From Pyrrhosoma nymphula (Eukaryota; Arthropoda; Insecta; Odonata; Coenagrionidae): a DNA stretch of 64,000 nt. The stretch is from assembly GCA_963573305.1 (NCBI GenBank), contig OY754337.1, positions 75,653,094 to 75,717,093 on the forward strand, in the 5' to 3' direction. Shown here in pieces: positions 1-10,119 of this stretch. The position numbers were made by a program, and so were the translations under genes. The notes under the pieces were generated by a model that saw only the letters and a list, made by a program, of their open reading frames with translations, searched no databases and was not told the origin of the DNA. The first letter of the stretch is position 1; each line of letters starts with the position of its first letter.

Positions 1-79
1 CTCCTGAAACAAAACCTAGGTTGCGCGGGGTGCAAAATGACCTAAGCTGTTGACGCACCCAATAAGCCTACTACTTTAT
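1..79 (+). mobile_element. 3' terminus of an I-like non-LTR retrotransposon (E0), cut by window edge
   Basis: The sequence GGGTGCAAAATGACC, followed by a GACGCACCC arm and a CCTACTAC tail, matches the 3' ends of the three longer related elements at 18.05 kb, 19.19 kb and, inverted, 21.99 kb. The GGTGC/GCACC arms can pair as a terminal stem. Only the last part of the 3' UTR is inside the window, so the state of the coding part is unknown. Confidence 0.7.
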
Positions 80-340
80 CCTTGACAACTTTATCCTTCC
101 CTACCCCTGAAACATGTGGTCATCGAGGCAGCTAAATAATTGAGTGTATGTATCATCATGCAGTACTTGGCTTCACATTACTGAGATGATGTATCTCTTT
201 CCCAAAATGGAACTCTCATTACCTCTAAACACTCTCTGCTACCTTGCAAAGCTAAATGACGTCATATGGTCCTCCCATGCCCTCACCAGCCCAGCACTGC
301 CATTGGTAGTGAAACTCTTGATCTTCACAAAGGGTGTTTG

Positions 341-1006
341 TTAATAACATGTGAGAGCCTTTAGGCACTCACCGCATTTTACCATCTTCCCTACCACAAA
401 TCCAGCAATATATGCCGCAATATCCACCACATAGGAAGAAAGTTTGTCATATGAAATTTCGTAGTCATGGTCAGTGGACTGTCTTTGCTGCAAAGCACAT
501 TCATCAATTGACTTCTCCTGCAGGCTTAAATCGTAGCACGGTGAAAAAACAAAAATTTTAGAATTGCCACCTCCTGTAACAGGCAAAACTGATGTTGGGG
601 TATCTTCCAAGCCGTTGGCAGTGTTGGGGCTAGACACATCAGGATGGAACACTAGTCATTTGTAAGCAGCGGAAAACTGGATAGCTGTTGGTTTATTATT
701 ATATCCTCCCTTCGACCTCACTGCACTGAAAAAAACCTAAAGGTGATCTTGACTAATTTACTAGGATAGAAAATATTCCGTCAAAGCCCTCTCCTCCACC
801 AGCTCGAAGTATATTGCTTGAATGGTCTCAAGTGCACTAAAATACCCAACAAAGCCAACCTTCCTAGTCGTCTGTGTTAACGTCATCCCAGTTGAATTTA
901 TGAGTCCAGTTATACAATTATGGATCTTAGCAATCCACTGGATCATAAAACTGAATTTTTCTGGTCAAGCCACTCTTCAAACCTTGACAAAAATATTCCT
1001 CTAGTT
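341..1006 (-). pseudogene. P-element/THAP9-type transposase relic (C-terminal part)
   Basis: Two minus-strand open pieces lie in the right order for a P-like transposase. The upstream piece (946-761) contains TTRKVGFVGYFSALETIQA and ELVEERALTEYFLS, resembling the region before the family's C-terminal domain, where a glycine-rich Gly-Phe-x-Gly stretch precedes a conserved Leu-Val-Glu-Glu helix. The downstream piece (652-341) contains AAYIAGFVVGKM followed by CGEC, the typical YIAGFVV plus CxxC signature near the C-terminus of P/THAP9 proteins. A short FEEWLDQKNSVL stretch just upstream, near 1000-950, is in another frame. The THAP zinc finger and catalytic core are not present. The pieces are separated by stops, so this is a decayed fragment. 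The family call comes from remembered motifs, not a search. Confidence 0.65.
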
Positions 1007-1214
1007 GAGGATGTCAAAAGCATCATTTATACAGAAAAGGAATTTTTCAGTGGGTTCAGTCGTACCACTTCACCAACTATACGACACCTCCATCAGGTAC
1101 TGAAGGTCTTTACTTGTACTCCTACTCAATGCATGAGCAACAATCTTCATCTTCATTTTTTCTCTCCCAATTTGTTTCTTGCAGGAATAATCAAAAGATC
1201 CCTGGCTTAGTTTT

Positions 1215-1534
1215 GCTTGTTACAGAAAAGTTTATTGTAAGGAATAATTCAAACAATAAAAATGATATGACGATGGTTGCAATCCTTGGATGACTTCCTC
1301 GTAGTATGTGTGTCCTTCACCGGACTGCTAGTAGGCTGGTACGAGGCGAATCACAAGGGACGACCGTCAGGAGCAGAGAGAGAGAGCGCGAGCAAGCACT
1401 CGGTGCGGCGAGGCCGGGCGAAAACAGGTGGTTTGCCGCGCATGCGCGATGGGCCGCAGCAGACGAAGCAAGGGTTCGCGGCGCGCTCCGACCACAGATA
1501 TATACACACATTGTATATATCTGTGGCTCCGACA
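1215..1534 (-). repeat. Candidate 3' LTR of a BEL/Pao element
   Basis: This block lies directly downstream (minus strand) of the BEL/Pao Pol stop codon. On the minus strand a G-rich tract (CCAGGGCGGCGG) precedes TGTCGGAGCC, as expected for a polypurine tract followed by an LTR starting TG. An AATAAA signal occurs near the far end, close to a TAACA end. A perfect 15-bp inverted repeat with a 5-nt loop sits near the LTR start (1492-1526). The interior is GC-rich, unlike the flanks. No second LTR is in the window, so the ends are approximate. The several open frames on both strands here are not considered coding. Confidence 0.5.
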
Positions 1535-1616
1535 TACCGCCGCCCTGGAAAGGTCCTGCTTTCAACAAAATGCAAAAAAATAAATAGAGAAAAAGAAACC
1601 AGGAAATAAATATGCC

Positions 1617-2896
1617 TCAATGATCAATAGGTAAAAAGCACAGTTTGTTAATTGATCTTTTAAGAAGCCCCCTGGATGTCTTCACGGTGGCGACTCTGCA
1701 TAAGCCATCTTGTCCCGGATGAAGTTCTACCACTCTTCCCGTTTTCCACTGGAGCGGGGGCTGATTTTCCTCGTAGAGCAGCACTTAAGTTCCCACTTCC
1801 AGATTTCCGGACTTGACTCTCCACTTAGTCCGCTGTTGAAGGGTGGATAAATACTCCGAAGACCATCTCTTCCAAGAGGTCTGGAAGAGCTGCTGCACAT
1901 GCTGCCACCGCGACAGTCTGTTGACCTGGAGAGGAATCAAATCTGGTTCCAGCATCAAGGTTAAGGGCTGGTCGATTAAGAAGTGGCCGGGAGTGAGAGG
2001 CATTAGGTCATTAGGATCGTCAGACATCGGGGTGATAGGGTGTGAGTTGATGCAAGCTTCAATTTGTGTAATTAGCGTATTTAATTCTTCATAAGTAAAG
2101 ATAGCAGTACCAATTACTCGTAAAAGATGGCGTTTTGCTGATTTGACGCCTGCTTCCCAGAGACCCCCGAAATGCGGATATCTGGGGGGTATGAAATGTC
2201 ATGTAACGTAATTCGAGAGACCTCGGTTTGATGCTGTTGGGACAGGAACAATCTGCGTAGTTCGGCCAACTCGTTTCTAGCTCCCACAAAGTTGGTGGCG
2301 TTGTCACTATAAAAGTTGTGCGGTCTCCCACGGCGTGCCGTAAAGCGTCTCAAAGCCGCCAGGAAGGCAGCAGTGGCTAGATCGGTGACGAGCTCCAGGT
2401 GGATAGCCTTTGTGGAAAGGCATACGAAAAGGGCAACGTAGCCCTTAACGGGGGAACTGCGCCTCTGCTGCACGCGTCGATACCACACAGGGCCAAAATA
2501 ATCGATGCCAGCGTTGTCAAAGGCTCTGCTGGGGATCACTCTTGGCGGTGGTAGTTGTCCCATGAGTTGTTTAGAAGCGGTAGGGTTCACTTTAAAGCAA
2601 TGTAAACACTTACTGACTACTTTACGGGCCAGTTTTTTGCCATGGATAGGCCAGAAGTATTGTCGAACCTCACATAAGAGAGCTTGAGGTCCGGAATGCA
2701 AAGATAGGATATGGAATTCAGAAATTATCAATTCAGTTAAATGCTCGTTCTTGGGAAGAACGATCAGATGCTTTCGGTCATAATTAAACTGAGAATTTTT
2801 CAGTCTGCCACCCACCCCAATGATACCCTTGTCGTCCAGAAAAGGATTTAAGGATCTCAGGCTGCTATTAGGTGGCACCTCCTTTTGCTTCCCCAT
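1617..2896 (-). pseudogene. BEL/Pao retrotransposon Pol fragment: integrase plus C-terminal DUF5641
   Basis: The minus strand encodes the C-terminal third of a BEL/Pao polyprotein. From 2896 down it reads SLRSLNPFLDD, IIGVGGRL, a HHCC-like zinc region (CLHCFKVNP), then the integrase core with AGIDYFGP, the STKAIHLEL strand and SDNATNFVGA, which supplies two of the expected catalytic acids. From about 2200 the frame shifts and continues as FIPPRYPHFGGLWEAGV, ending in the DUF5641 region (LMPLTPGHFLI, NRLSRWQHVQQ, ELHPGQDGLCRVATVK). Breaks seen: the frameshift near 2200, a TGA where the family has Trp just before HFIPP, and a TAA near 1783 before VLLYEENQPP. Protease, reverse transcriptase and RNase H are absent, so the element is 5'-truncated near 2896. 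It would have catalysed integration of the cDNA. Confidence 0.85.
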
Positions 2897-2955
2897 TTAG
2901 GCAGGCATGCTTCGGAATTTAGGCAGGTGACTAGAGTACCTTTTACTATGAGTTA

Positions 2956-3027
2956 AGTATTAAGAATGTGAAATAATTGAGTATTAAGAATGTGAAAATA
3001 TTGAGTATTAAGAATGTGAAAATATTA
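2956..3027. repeat. 24-bp tandem repeat, three units
   Basis: AGTATTAAGAATGTGAAA plus six further bases occurs three times in succession (starts at 2956, 2980 and 3004), with changes only near the unit ends. The rest of 2897-3580 is AT-rich with no gene recognised. Confidence 0.85.
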
Positions 3028-3580
3028 AGAGATGAACCATGCAGTTACAATTGACCACACACAAAGCATTTCTTCTAAATCATTTATGAAATGGCTAATA
3101 TTTTGGTCATCTTATATGCATATTGCAATAAAGGGTTGGAGAGTTGGTTACTCCCCAACTCACGTGCCATCACAGCTCTGAATCATTCACATTAGTGAAA
3201 GTTAATCACTTGTTTATGTGTACAATATCTTAATTTTGGTCACAACCTAATATTTTAGAAAACAAGCAAGAAGTGGGTTGTTTGAATCTTAACTGTTAAC
3301 ATAGAAGGCAGACATTAAGCTAGAAGCCAACAAGTTACTGGAATGCGCGTGTCTTAATACAGGAAGATAACATTATGCTCATAGGCAACTATTGATTATT
3401 TTTTAGTGACATGGTAAAAACAGAAGGATAGGTTTTTTCTAGAAAAAAACAATTTTAGTATGCCATTCTGAGGCTAATTATGATGAAAAAAGTAACCATT
3501 ATTCATGCATACCCACAAAAGGAAAGGCATGGAAGAGAATACAAGACAGGAGGTTACGGGCGGTTATTAGGAAGGTTAGA

Positions 3581-4119
3581 TTAAGGTGGCTGGAGCGGTA
3601 ATCGTGAGTCGTTGAAGGCACATTCTAATAACTTTTCAAGTAAGTCGAAAAAAATATTCTTGGACCACATTTCACCCACGTACACCTGTTTATACGTTGG
3701 AAATCACCACAATGCAGTGATGTATATGATGCAAGAGTAATATTTCAAATTTTCGCCTTAATTAAAGCATTGTTTTGACTTGGATTTTCGGCGCGAAATT
3801 CGAAATTTACGCGAAAATCATATCTAAATACGCTTTTCTTACTCGGTATGATACCTTGATATTTGTTGGCAGCTATTATAATAATATAAAACTTACTATT
3901 TCGCATTTAGGAGAAAATCTGTACTTTAGTAATAGAATTTTTTCAAAATAGATGCCGTGTTCCATAAGATTACTTGTTAAAATACCATTGAATTGCCAGG
4001 AAACCAAATCGGTAACATGCAGTTTTTTTTATTTTATCGATAGGTATTACTAACAAGGACACGTATGCAAAGTTTCACGCAAATCTGTATACAAACAAAA
4101 ATCGCTCCAGCCACCTTAA
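3581..4119. mobile_element. TTAA-flanked non-autonomous DNA element (MITE)
   Basis: TTAAGGTGGCTGGAGCG at 3581-3597 is exactly repeated in inverted orientation at 4103-4119. Both ends finish in TTAA, which fits a TTAA target-site duplication flanking a 13-bp terminal inverted repeat GGTGGCTGGAGCG. The 0.5-kb interior is AT-rich with no transposase frame, so it is non-autonomous. TTAA targets are typical of piggyBac, but the terminal sequence is not the usual piggyBac CCC start, so the superfamily is open. Confidence 0.7.
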
Positions 4120-4440
4120 CCGGCCACCGTGCTAGTTGCAAGCCGTCCTCGCCCAATGCTTCCTTCCCCGTCCCGATCCATTCGAGACTCAAATCACCGA
4201 TAGCGGCGCTGTTGTCGCTGACGTCATAATTCAACAGGGCCGACAGAATGATGATAACTCAGTGATTATCGTACCAGTTACACGGCAGAATAAAGGTGGT
4301 AGAACACTACTATATTAATATTTCTCAACTTCTTGCTACTGAACAGCCTTGAAGAGATAGGTTCTCCGAAATTCCCTTTTTTCATTTTGTGAACCCTAAG
4401 GCTTGCGTGGAATTATAGGTATACAATCAACATTGGTTTT

Positions 4441-4769
4441 AAGTGGGAAAACGCGATGAGTGCCGAGTTGCGTCTTTCGTTCACCGAAATCCTAAAATAT
4501 TTGGGTGGACACCACGACTCGAGGAGTGTTACGGAAGGTGAATGCGTTCTCAATGCTGAACTTGTGGTGGTAGTGGGGTCTAGGGCATTAATGAGCGAGG
4601 GATATCCGTGTTTTCATTAGTCCTACAAACCAGCGGTGTGACTAAAGATCCGGTGCAAGTGAGTGGGGAAATGCAAATAGAGGATACATCGATATCTGTG
4701 AGACACTTTAAATGTACGTGCAAAGCAGGATTATCACAGAAGTGCAAACATATTGGAGCCGTAATATAG
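4441..4769 (+). pseudogene. SWIM zinc-finger protein fragment
   Basis: Two plus-strand frames make one degraded domain. From 4441 the first reads LRLSFTEILKYLGGHHDSRSV and VLNAELVVVVG, ending at a TAG (4618-4620). The second frame, from about 4602, reads SVFSLVLQTSGVTKDP and then HFKCTCKAGLSQKCKHIGAV before a TAG at 4767-4769. CTC followed by a CKH pair fits the SWIM pattern CxC...CxH. The layout (VLNAEHV-like block, LQTS block, SWIM finger) resembles uncharacterised SWIM proteins common in arthropod genomes. One frameshift separates the halves. The host protein's function is unknown; SWIM domains bind DNA or protein, often in transposase-related proteins. Confidence 0.55.
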
Positions 4770-4945
4770 TATATGAATAGGTAAGTAGTAATAACGTTGT
4801 CTATGTAAACGATGATGACATCGGTATCCCGGAGTATACGGGTATACCGGGATATGGAGAGTGATTATTTCTGTTCACGTTAATTTTGAGGCACGATATA
4901 AATGGATTGGAGGAGTTGTCATCTACGGATGTGAAGTGCCTATGG

Positions 4946-7591
4946 TCAGGGGATAAGAAGGCCTCCGCAAAATTTGACTACGCAGTGCGTAGTCAAATTG
5001 TCAGGGTCCAAATTGCTTCGCCTAGAAGTAATGACGTTACCAGCTAGGCTGAAGGCTCTTTCACTAGCTGCGCTCGTTGCTGGTATTCCCAAAACAGTAC
5101 GAGCCACCTTTGAAAGTTGAGGAAATCGATCGGCCTGGAAATGAATAACACGAATAGTGAAAATGAAAAACTTTAAGATTTGCAATTTTCGTCGCAATGA
5201 ATGAAAAGATGAAAAAAAATATTTATATCGCATATTGGTGAGATATACCTTAGCTTTCCACCAGTTGAGGAGGCCATCACTGCAACAAGTTCCCGTTTTT
5301 GCGGCGAGATAGTCGTCTAATTCATCTTCTTCATCATGGTCTGCTACGCAACGCCACCGATCGTAGCCGTCACCGATGCACAGTCTTGGACTCTTGCTTG
5401 GCGGTGAAGTAGATGCCGAGTCTTTCATTTCTTTCATCATTGCCCTAATAGCTGATAGTACCTGAAAGAAAGAAAAATTGTACTGACTGCATAGCTGTAA
5501 CTCAATCACATGGCTTCTGGAAAACGTAAAATTATATATTTACCTTTGCTCTCTCCTCCAGTCAAAGCATGGCGAGGTGCTTAAAATCGGGCCACAGGAA
5601 AGTTGCTACTTTATGTAGCTCATGGGGAATAAATTTCATATTTAGCAGTTTTTTTGCTCGTCCTCGTAATTTGGCCATTGCCTGGGTATCCTCCGAGTCC
5701 TCATTGCAGTGGTCTTTCAAACGCTGAAAGGCTAAGAGCACTAAGTGCAATGTGGGTTTTTGTTCTGCCTCCATTTTCTCTGATTCCTCTTTGAATGCTT
5801 TCAAAAACCTAATCAAAGATTGGATTTGTGCCTGATCTTCATCCGAAATTAGCAGCTGTTGGTGGTTGCGCAATATCAGGATGGTGTTTATGTAAGCGTA
5901 CAAAAAGAAAGGGGAAAACTTAAAAGTTTGTTTATGTACAAAAATTGACGGAACTGAAAGAATAATTATATTCTACTTACCACCAAAAAATTCCTGGGAA
6001 AAGACTGGAGCATTATCAAGTTTGAATTCCACCTAACATTAATTTCCTGTTTCAAGGATACTTGAAGCTGGTCCATAACCCCCCACCGCTTAAATAAGGA
6101 GACGATCAATTTGCATTTTGATATCAGCCTTATTGTGTCCAAGGAAGCTAGCTCTTGCCTTATATGGACTTTTGTCTGAAGGATGAAAGGTCGGCCGCCA
6201 TCCGTACTCTCTATGTGCTTTTGCAGCCATGAGTAATCCACATTTTCTAATGAGTTACCTTTATCTTTAGCGGCACACTCAATTGGTTTGATTAATCTTA
6301 TTAAATCTTCCAGATCCTCTTTGTCAAAAGTTGTAGTATCTAGATCTTCTTGGACGCTAAGTTTGAACAGCTGAAAGTAATATGAGAAAGAAAGAATTAT
6401 TTCATTAGTGGTTACAGATGCACATCATTGGCTCCATTTTCATAAATAAACTTGACTTACCTCGTGAAAGTTATCAAGAACACTTTCTAAGAAATGAATT
6501 CTGGATCTGAACCGCCCAGTCGTGGCTTGGCCGTTAAACGAAGGTGGATCTTCAATCTTCTTTAAGAGATCCTTGTCCATTCCTTTTGCTCTTAAACACG
6601 ATACAGCTCGCGATAAGCCTTCAAAGGTCCTGTTCCCAGAAGCACCATATAAATCTAAGTCCACTAATTTTAACGTGAAAGTCGATTTTAGGATCACGTT
6701 TATGAGGTGATCAACGCAGTACAGTCTTTTAACGCCCAATAACTCTAAGGCTTTCTTAATATTGGACGCGCCGTCCGTAACAAATATCATTTTTTCACAC
6801 GGAATACCGTGTTCGCCGAAGTGAGAGAGAAGATTTTTCTTCAAATTCACCGCACTTGTTGCCTCATCACTGGGAAAAGGCCTTGTGAAAATCACTGTAT
6901 TATTTAAATTAAAGTCCTGGTCAATCCAATGAACCGTCAGGGTTATATAGTGATGCTGCTTGTAAGATTCTGACCAAAGGTCTGTGGTCGCGGAACATAA
7001 ACCTAATTTTGCTGCCTCACGGATTTCAGGAAATATTTCCTTACGGGCACTTTCTGCTTGCTTCTTCACAGCTCGGAACAAAGTAGTTGGGGTACTAATC
7101 AGATAAGCTGCATCAAAGTTTCCATATTTAGCTCCCAAATCAATTGCAGTCTGTTTAAGTCCTGTGAAGTTTGGACCCGCGAATGTTGAAAATGGGCGGA
7201 TATCACCTGTGCACATTGCAACACACGTATCTTTAAACTTCTCTTTCATTTCCGAGGTCACCAAAACAGTTTTCTTGATTGTTTGGACCACACTTGGATC
7301 GCATCGGTGGGTTAATAAGGGGCTTGTCGCCGACCCCGGCTTGAAGATTTTCAGCACCTTGCAATTGTTACACTGCACCAGATTCATGTACTTCGTGGTA
7401 TGCCTATCCCGTACCTCACCAAATTTCGCCCATACCACGCTCGTCAACCCGCGACCCTTTTTTGGCGACGAAATCCAATCGCCCGATTGGACTTTGAGCT
7501 TGCCCTCTTCCTTTAGGCGATGTTCAACCTCCTTTCTTATTCCCCACTCGTTCTCTTTATCGCGTATATCGATATCACTTCCTCCTTGCAT
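4946..7591 (-). pseudogene. Intron-containing hAT-family (Hermes/ZBED-like) transposase gene, one internal stop
   Basis: Exon 1 (7591-6461) begins with ATG and carries a BED-like zinc region (C74, C77, H95, with C97 where a second His is usual). It continues into the RNase H-like core with TTDLWSE (Asp204) and VTDGASN (Asp273). Exon 2 (6370-5981) includes NVRWNSNLIML, the hAT WNS signature. Exon 3 (start 5918 or 5855, end 5544) includes QSLIRFLKAFKEES. Exon 4 (5461-5249) ends LLNWWKAK. Exon 5 (5134-4946) holds the dimerisation domain TSAASERAFSLAGN with the catalytic Glu. GT-AG introns at 6460-6371, 5980-5919 or -5856, 5543-5462 and 5248-5135 all join in phase 0 and restore family motifs. One TGA (5564-5562) interrupts exon 3. 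No terminal inverted repeats were found, so a decayed domesticated gene is as possible as an intron-bearing transposon. Confidence 0.85.
4971..4999. repeat. Perfect 14-bp inverted repeat with 1-nt centre
   Basis: AATTTGACTACGCA (4971-4984) is followed after one G by its exact reverse complement (4986-4999). It lies inside the last exon of the hAT-like gene, near the stop codon. Confidence 0.95.
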
Positions 7592-9412
7592 CTTCTCCTT
7601 TACAAATGCAAAACACTTCGATCACTCTCTCACCAGTTCAAGCAGCAGACTGAGCGATAAACTCCTCGACAAAATTTCAAGAAATACTGCCGGTCTGACT
7701 GGGAGGTTACAATTTCTAACTGTGCAAGCGGTTAAACAATGTTATATTTCCCTCAGCTGCAAGTCGTAAAAATTGTTTAACCCTCTACTAATGAATGGCA
7801 AAAACAGAGAGAAGCATACCTAATCCGGGAATTCTGCGATGGGTCGGAAGTGCGAAAAAAGGTTCCGTGGAAAGAAAGGGCGGGCACCCAACATAGAGGC
7901 GATGCCCGGCATAGAGGCGGGCGCCCGGCCACCCACCGGGTGACCGCCCCTTGGGCGGCTAGTTCTCCGTCAAGCCTCATTCGTGAGACTTCGGAAAAGA
8001 TCGTCGAATGACTTCGGGGTATGCCTCTCTCTTTATCTCTCGCACACAGGCGGGCATGGGCCGCCCGTATTTTGCGACCGTATGCAGGCCTCTACTACGC
8101 ACCCAGGAAAATAAAGAACTTCTGCCACATAGAAAGAGAACCGGCGCGGGCGGTGGGATTATTTTCGCCGGAATTTTTGCAAAGGGCTACAGAAATGCTT
8201 ATTAATGCAAGCCCAGGCTCAGTCCTAGCATGTCACAGGTAATGAAATTGTTTTCCGTTCATGGAAGTGTTTGTGGATATTCAGAAATTATTTTATTTTT
8301 TATTTGTATTCAGGGAGGGAAGCTTGAGGGAGAAAAGCGAGACTGTGATGGAAGAAGGCCCTTAAAATATTGTAAGTGAATCTCATTTTCACAATAAATT
8401 CATGATTCGTGAACTAAACGAACTTGTAGGAATCCAGGGAAATCCTACCCAGGAAATGTTTTGATGTGGGTATTAGGTACTACATAAATTGCAGTTCAGC
8501 CATAATATATTAATGAAATTCAATTCTTGTTGGCACTACTTGAGCTCGCATTAATCTTCTCACATCTTTTAGCCTGCATGCAGTTCGGTTATGACCATTT
8601 ATGTTGAAATTGAAATAAGTTATTTGATTATAATAGGTTCTTCTGGAGTGATTTCATTCCCCATCACTATACATATAATTACAAATGTCAACTATTAATT
8701 GAGCTCATGTACCACCTGTAATGTAGGGATGTTCCATTCTTTCTATTGACCGGGAAAGTATAGACTGTTGACAAAACATTTTACTAGTCAAGTAGTGCAG
8801 TGAAATTCTGCTCGCAGGAAAAAATCTTTTCAGGTGAACTGCTAGTTATTTACTCTCAAATGCCACTACTAGGTATTATATTACCAATGTTTGTTTTTCT
8901 GGTGAATGCAATCACTTTCATTTCTACTTAGTTCCTCAACCTAGTTGTGTATACGAATCATACTGCTATCCCAGCTGCAGGTACCGATCCTGTACATTTT
9001 TTCTCTTCCCAACCTCACCCCTTGAGATAAAAAGTAGTGTACACTCTTTCAGAAAGACCTGGTCATCTGGTATTGATGAGTTACCTCCACTAATTGTTAA
9101 AGCACCCATAAATTTAATGATCAAGCACTTAGTTTACATAATCAACCCTTTACTCTGTAAGGATATTTTTCCCATTTAAAATATGCTATTGACACTCATG
9201 TCCCCAAAATGAGTGCACACAGTAATTTACAGTAATTACCGACCTATTTCTGTTTTCTTAAAATATTTTATAACTTCATTAATAATTAGGCAACAGTTGA
9301 CATTTGTAATTTCTGCAACCCTTGATTTGGTAGTACCATCCATGGTAGTATCACAAATAGATTTACGACGTACTAACGATGATAAGAAGTTATCATTCTT
9401 CCTATTTTAATG
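7592..9412. other. Non-coding interval between the hAT-like gene and the Gypsy element
   Basis: No supported gene. A GC-rich stretch at 7860-7975 repeats CATAGAGGCG twice and is rich in GCCCGG. Short open frames at 8008-8242 show no family motif. From 8250 the DNA is AT-rich. The plus-strand frame at 7164-7769 is the antisense shadow of the hAT-like exon 1. Confidence 0.5.
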
Positions 9413-9540
9413 ATGTGTTTATTAGAAGTCTACTTTTAATACTGATTTATTACTTCGGTGTACAATCATTACACAAAAGTAGTCGTAGTTCTACACTCAA
9501 CTAACAATCAATACAACTGCTACGCTACGTAGACTATCAC
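9413..9540 (-). repeat. Candidate short LTR of the Gypsy element
   Basis: On the minus strand the Pol frame ends EKDEIYNM and is followed at once by TGTGATAGTC, then about 130 bp with an AATAAA signal, ending ACACATCA. TG...CA ends and a poly(A) signal fit a short LTR, but the matching LTR is not in the window. The position right after RNase H implies that the integrase was lost. Confidence 0.35.
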
Positions 9541-10117
9541 ATGTTATAAATTTCATCTTTCTCCGCAACAGGTAACCTGGATGCCTGGATCCACATTGCC
9601 ATGTTTGTGGGTAACTGTATATTTTATGCCGTAGTCATAATTTGCAAGAATCAATGCCCACCTTTGCAATCTATCTACAGCTATTGAGGAGGCAGCTTTA
9701 GTAGGACTGAACATTGCAACAAGGGGTTTACTATCTGTTACAATAGTGAAATGTCTGCCTCTTAAGTATTTGTCATACTTTTTTACTCCCCAGATTATAG
9801 CTAAAGCTTCTTTGTGAATTTGTGCATACCTTTTCTCTCAGTCATTCAATAATCTCGATGCAAAAGAAGTTGGTCTGTCCTCCCCAGAGTCAAATAAATG
9901 AGATAAAGTCCCTGAAATTCCATAACTTGAAGCATCACATGCTAGTTCTAGTGGCAATTTTGGATTGTAGTGTACTAATACTTTGTCAGATGCTACTAAC
10001 TGTTTTGCATCTGCAAATGCAATATCACATTCAGGAGACCAATTCCACTTAGTCCCTTTCTTTAAAAGTTTATACAAGGGAGTTAAAACATCTGCTATTC
10101 TAGGTAGGAATTTATTG
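9541..10117 (-). pseudogene. Gypsy RNase H domain (left arm of the interrupted element)
   Basis: The minus strand reads LYKLLKKGTKWNWSPECDIAF, then LACDASSYGISGTLSHLFD, the start of the Ty3/Gypsy RNase H with its first catalytic Asp. A TGA follows LLND. Beyond it the same domain continues as RYAQIHKEALAIIWGVKK and FTIVTDSKPLVAMF. After HGNVD the frame shifts to ASRLPVAEKDEIYNM. This arm joins in frame to the reverse transcriptase arm that ends at 19258 once the I-like insertion is removed. No integrase motifs follow. Broken by one stop and one frameshift. Confidence 0.85.
10105..10117. repeat. Left target-site duplication of E1 (13 bp)
   Basis: TAGGAATTTATTG here is identical to 19245-19257. 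The pair brackets E1, and one copy is needed to make the Gypsy Pol frame continuous (YYNKFLPRIADVL). Confidence 0.95.
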
Positions 10118-10119
10118 TT

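Noticed and set aside
1277..1620. Overlapping 80-110 codon frames on both strands
   Set aside because: They fall in the GC-rich candidate LTR, show no family motif, and are open because of composition.
7164..7769. 201-codon plus-strand frame
   Set aside because: Antisense to the hAT transposase exon 1, whose motifs are clear.
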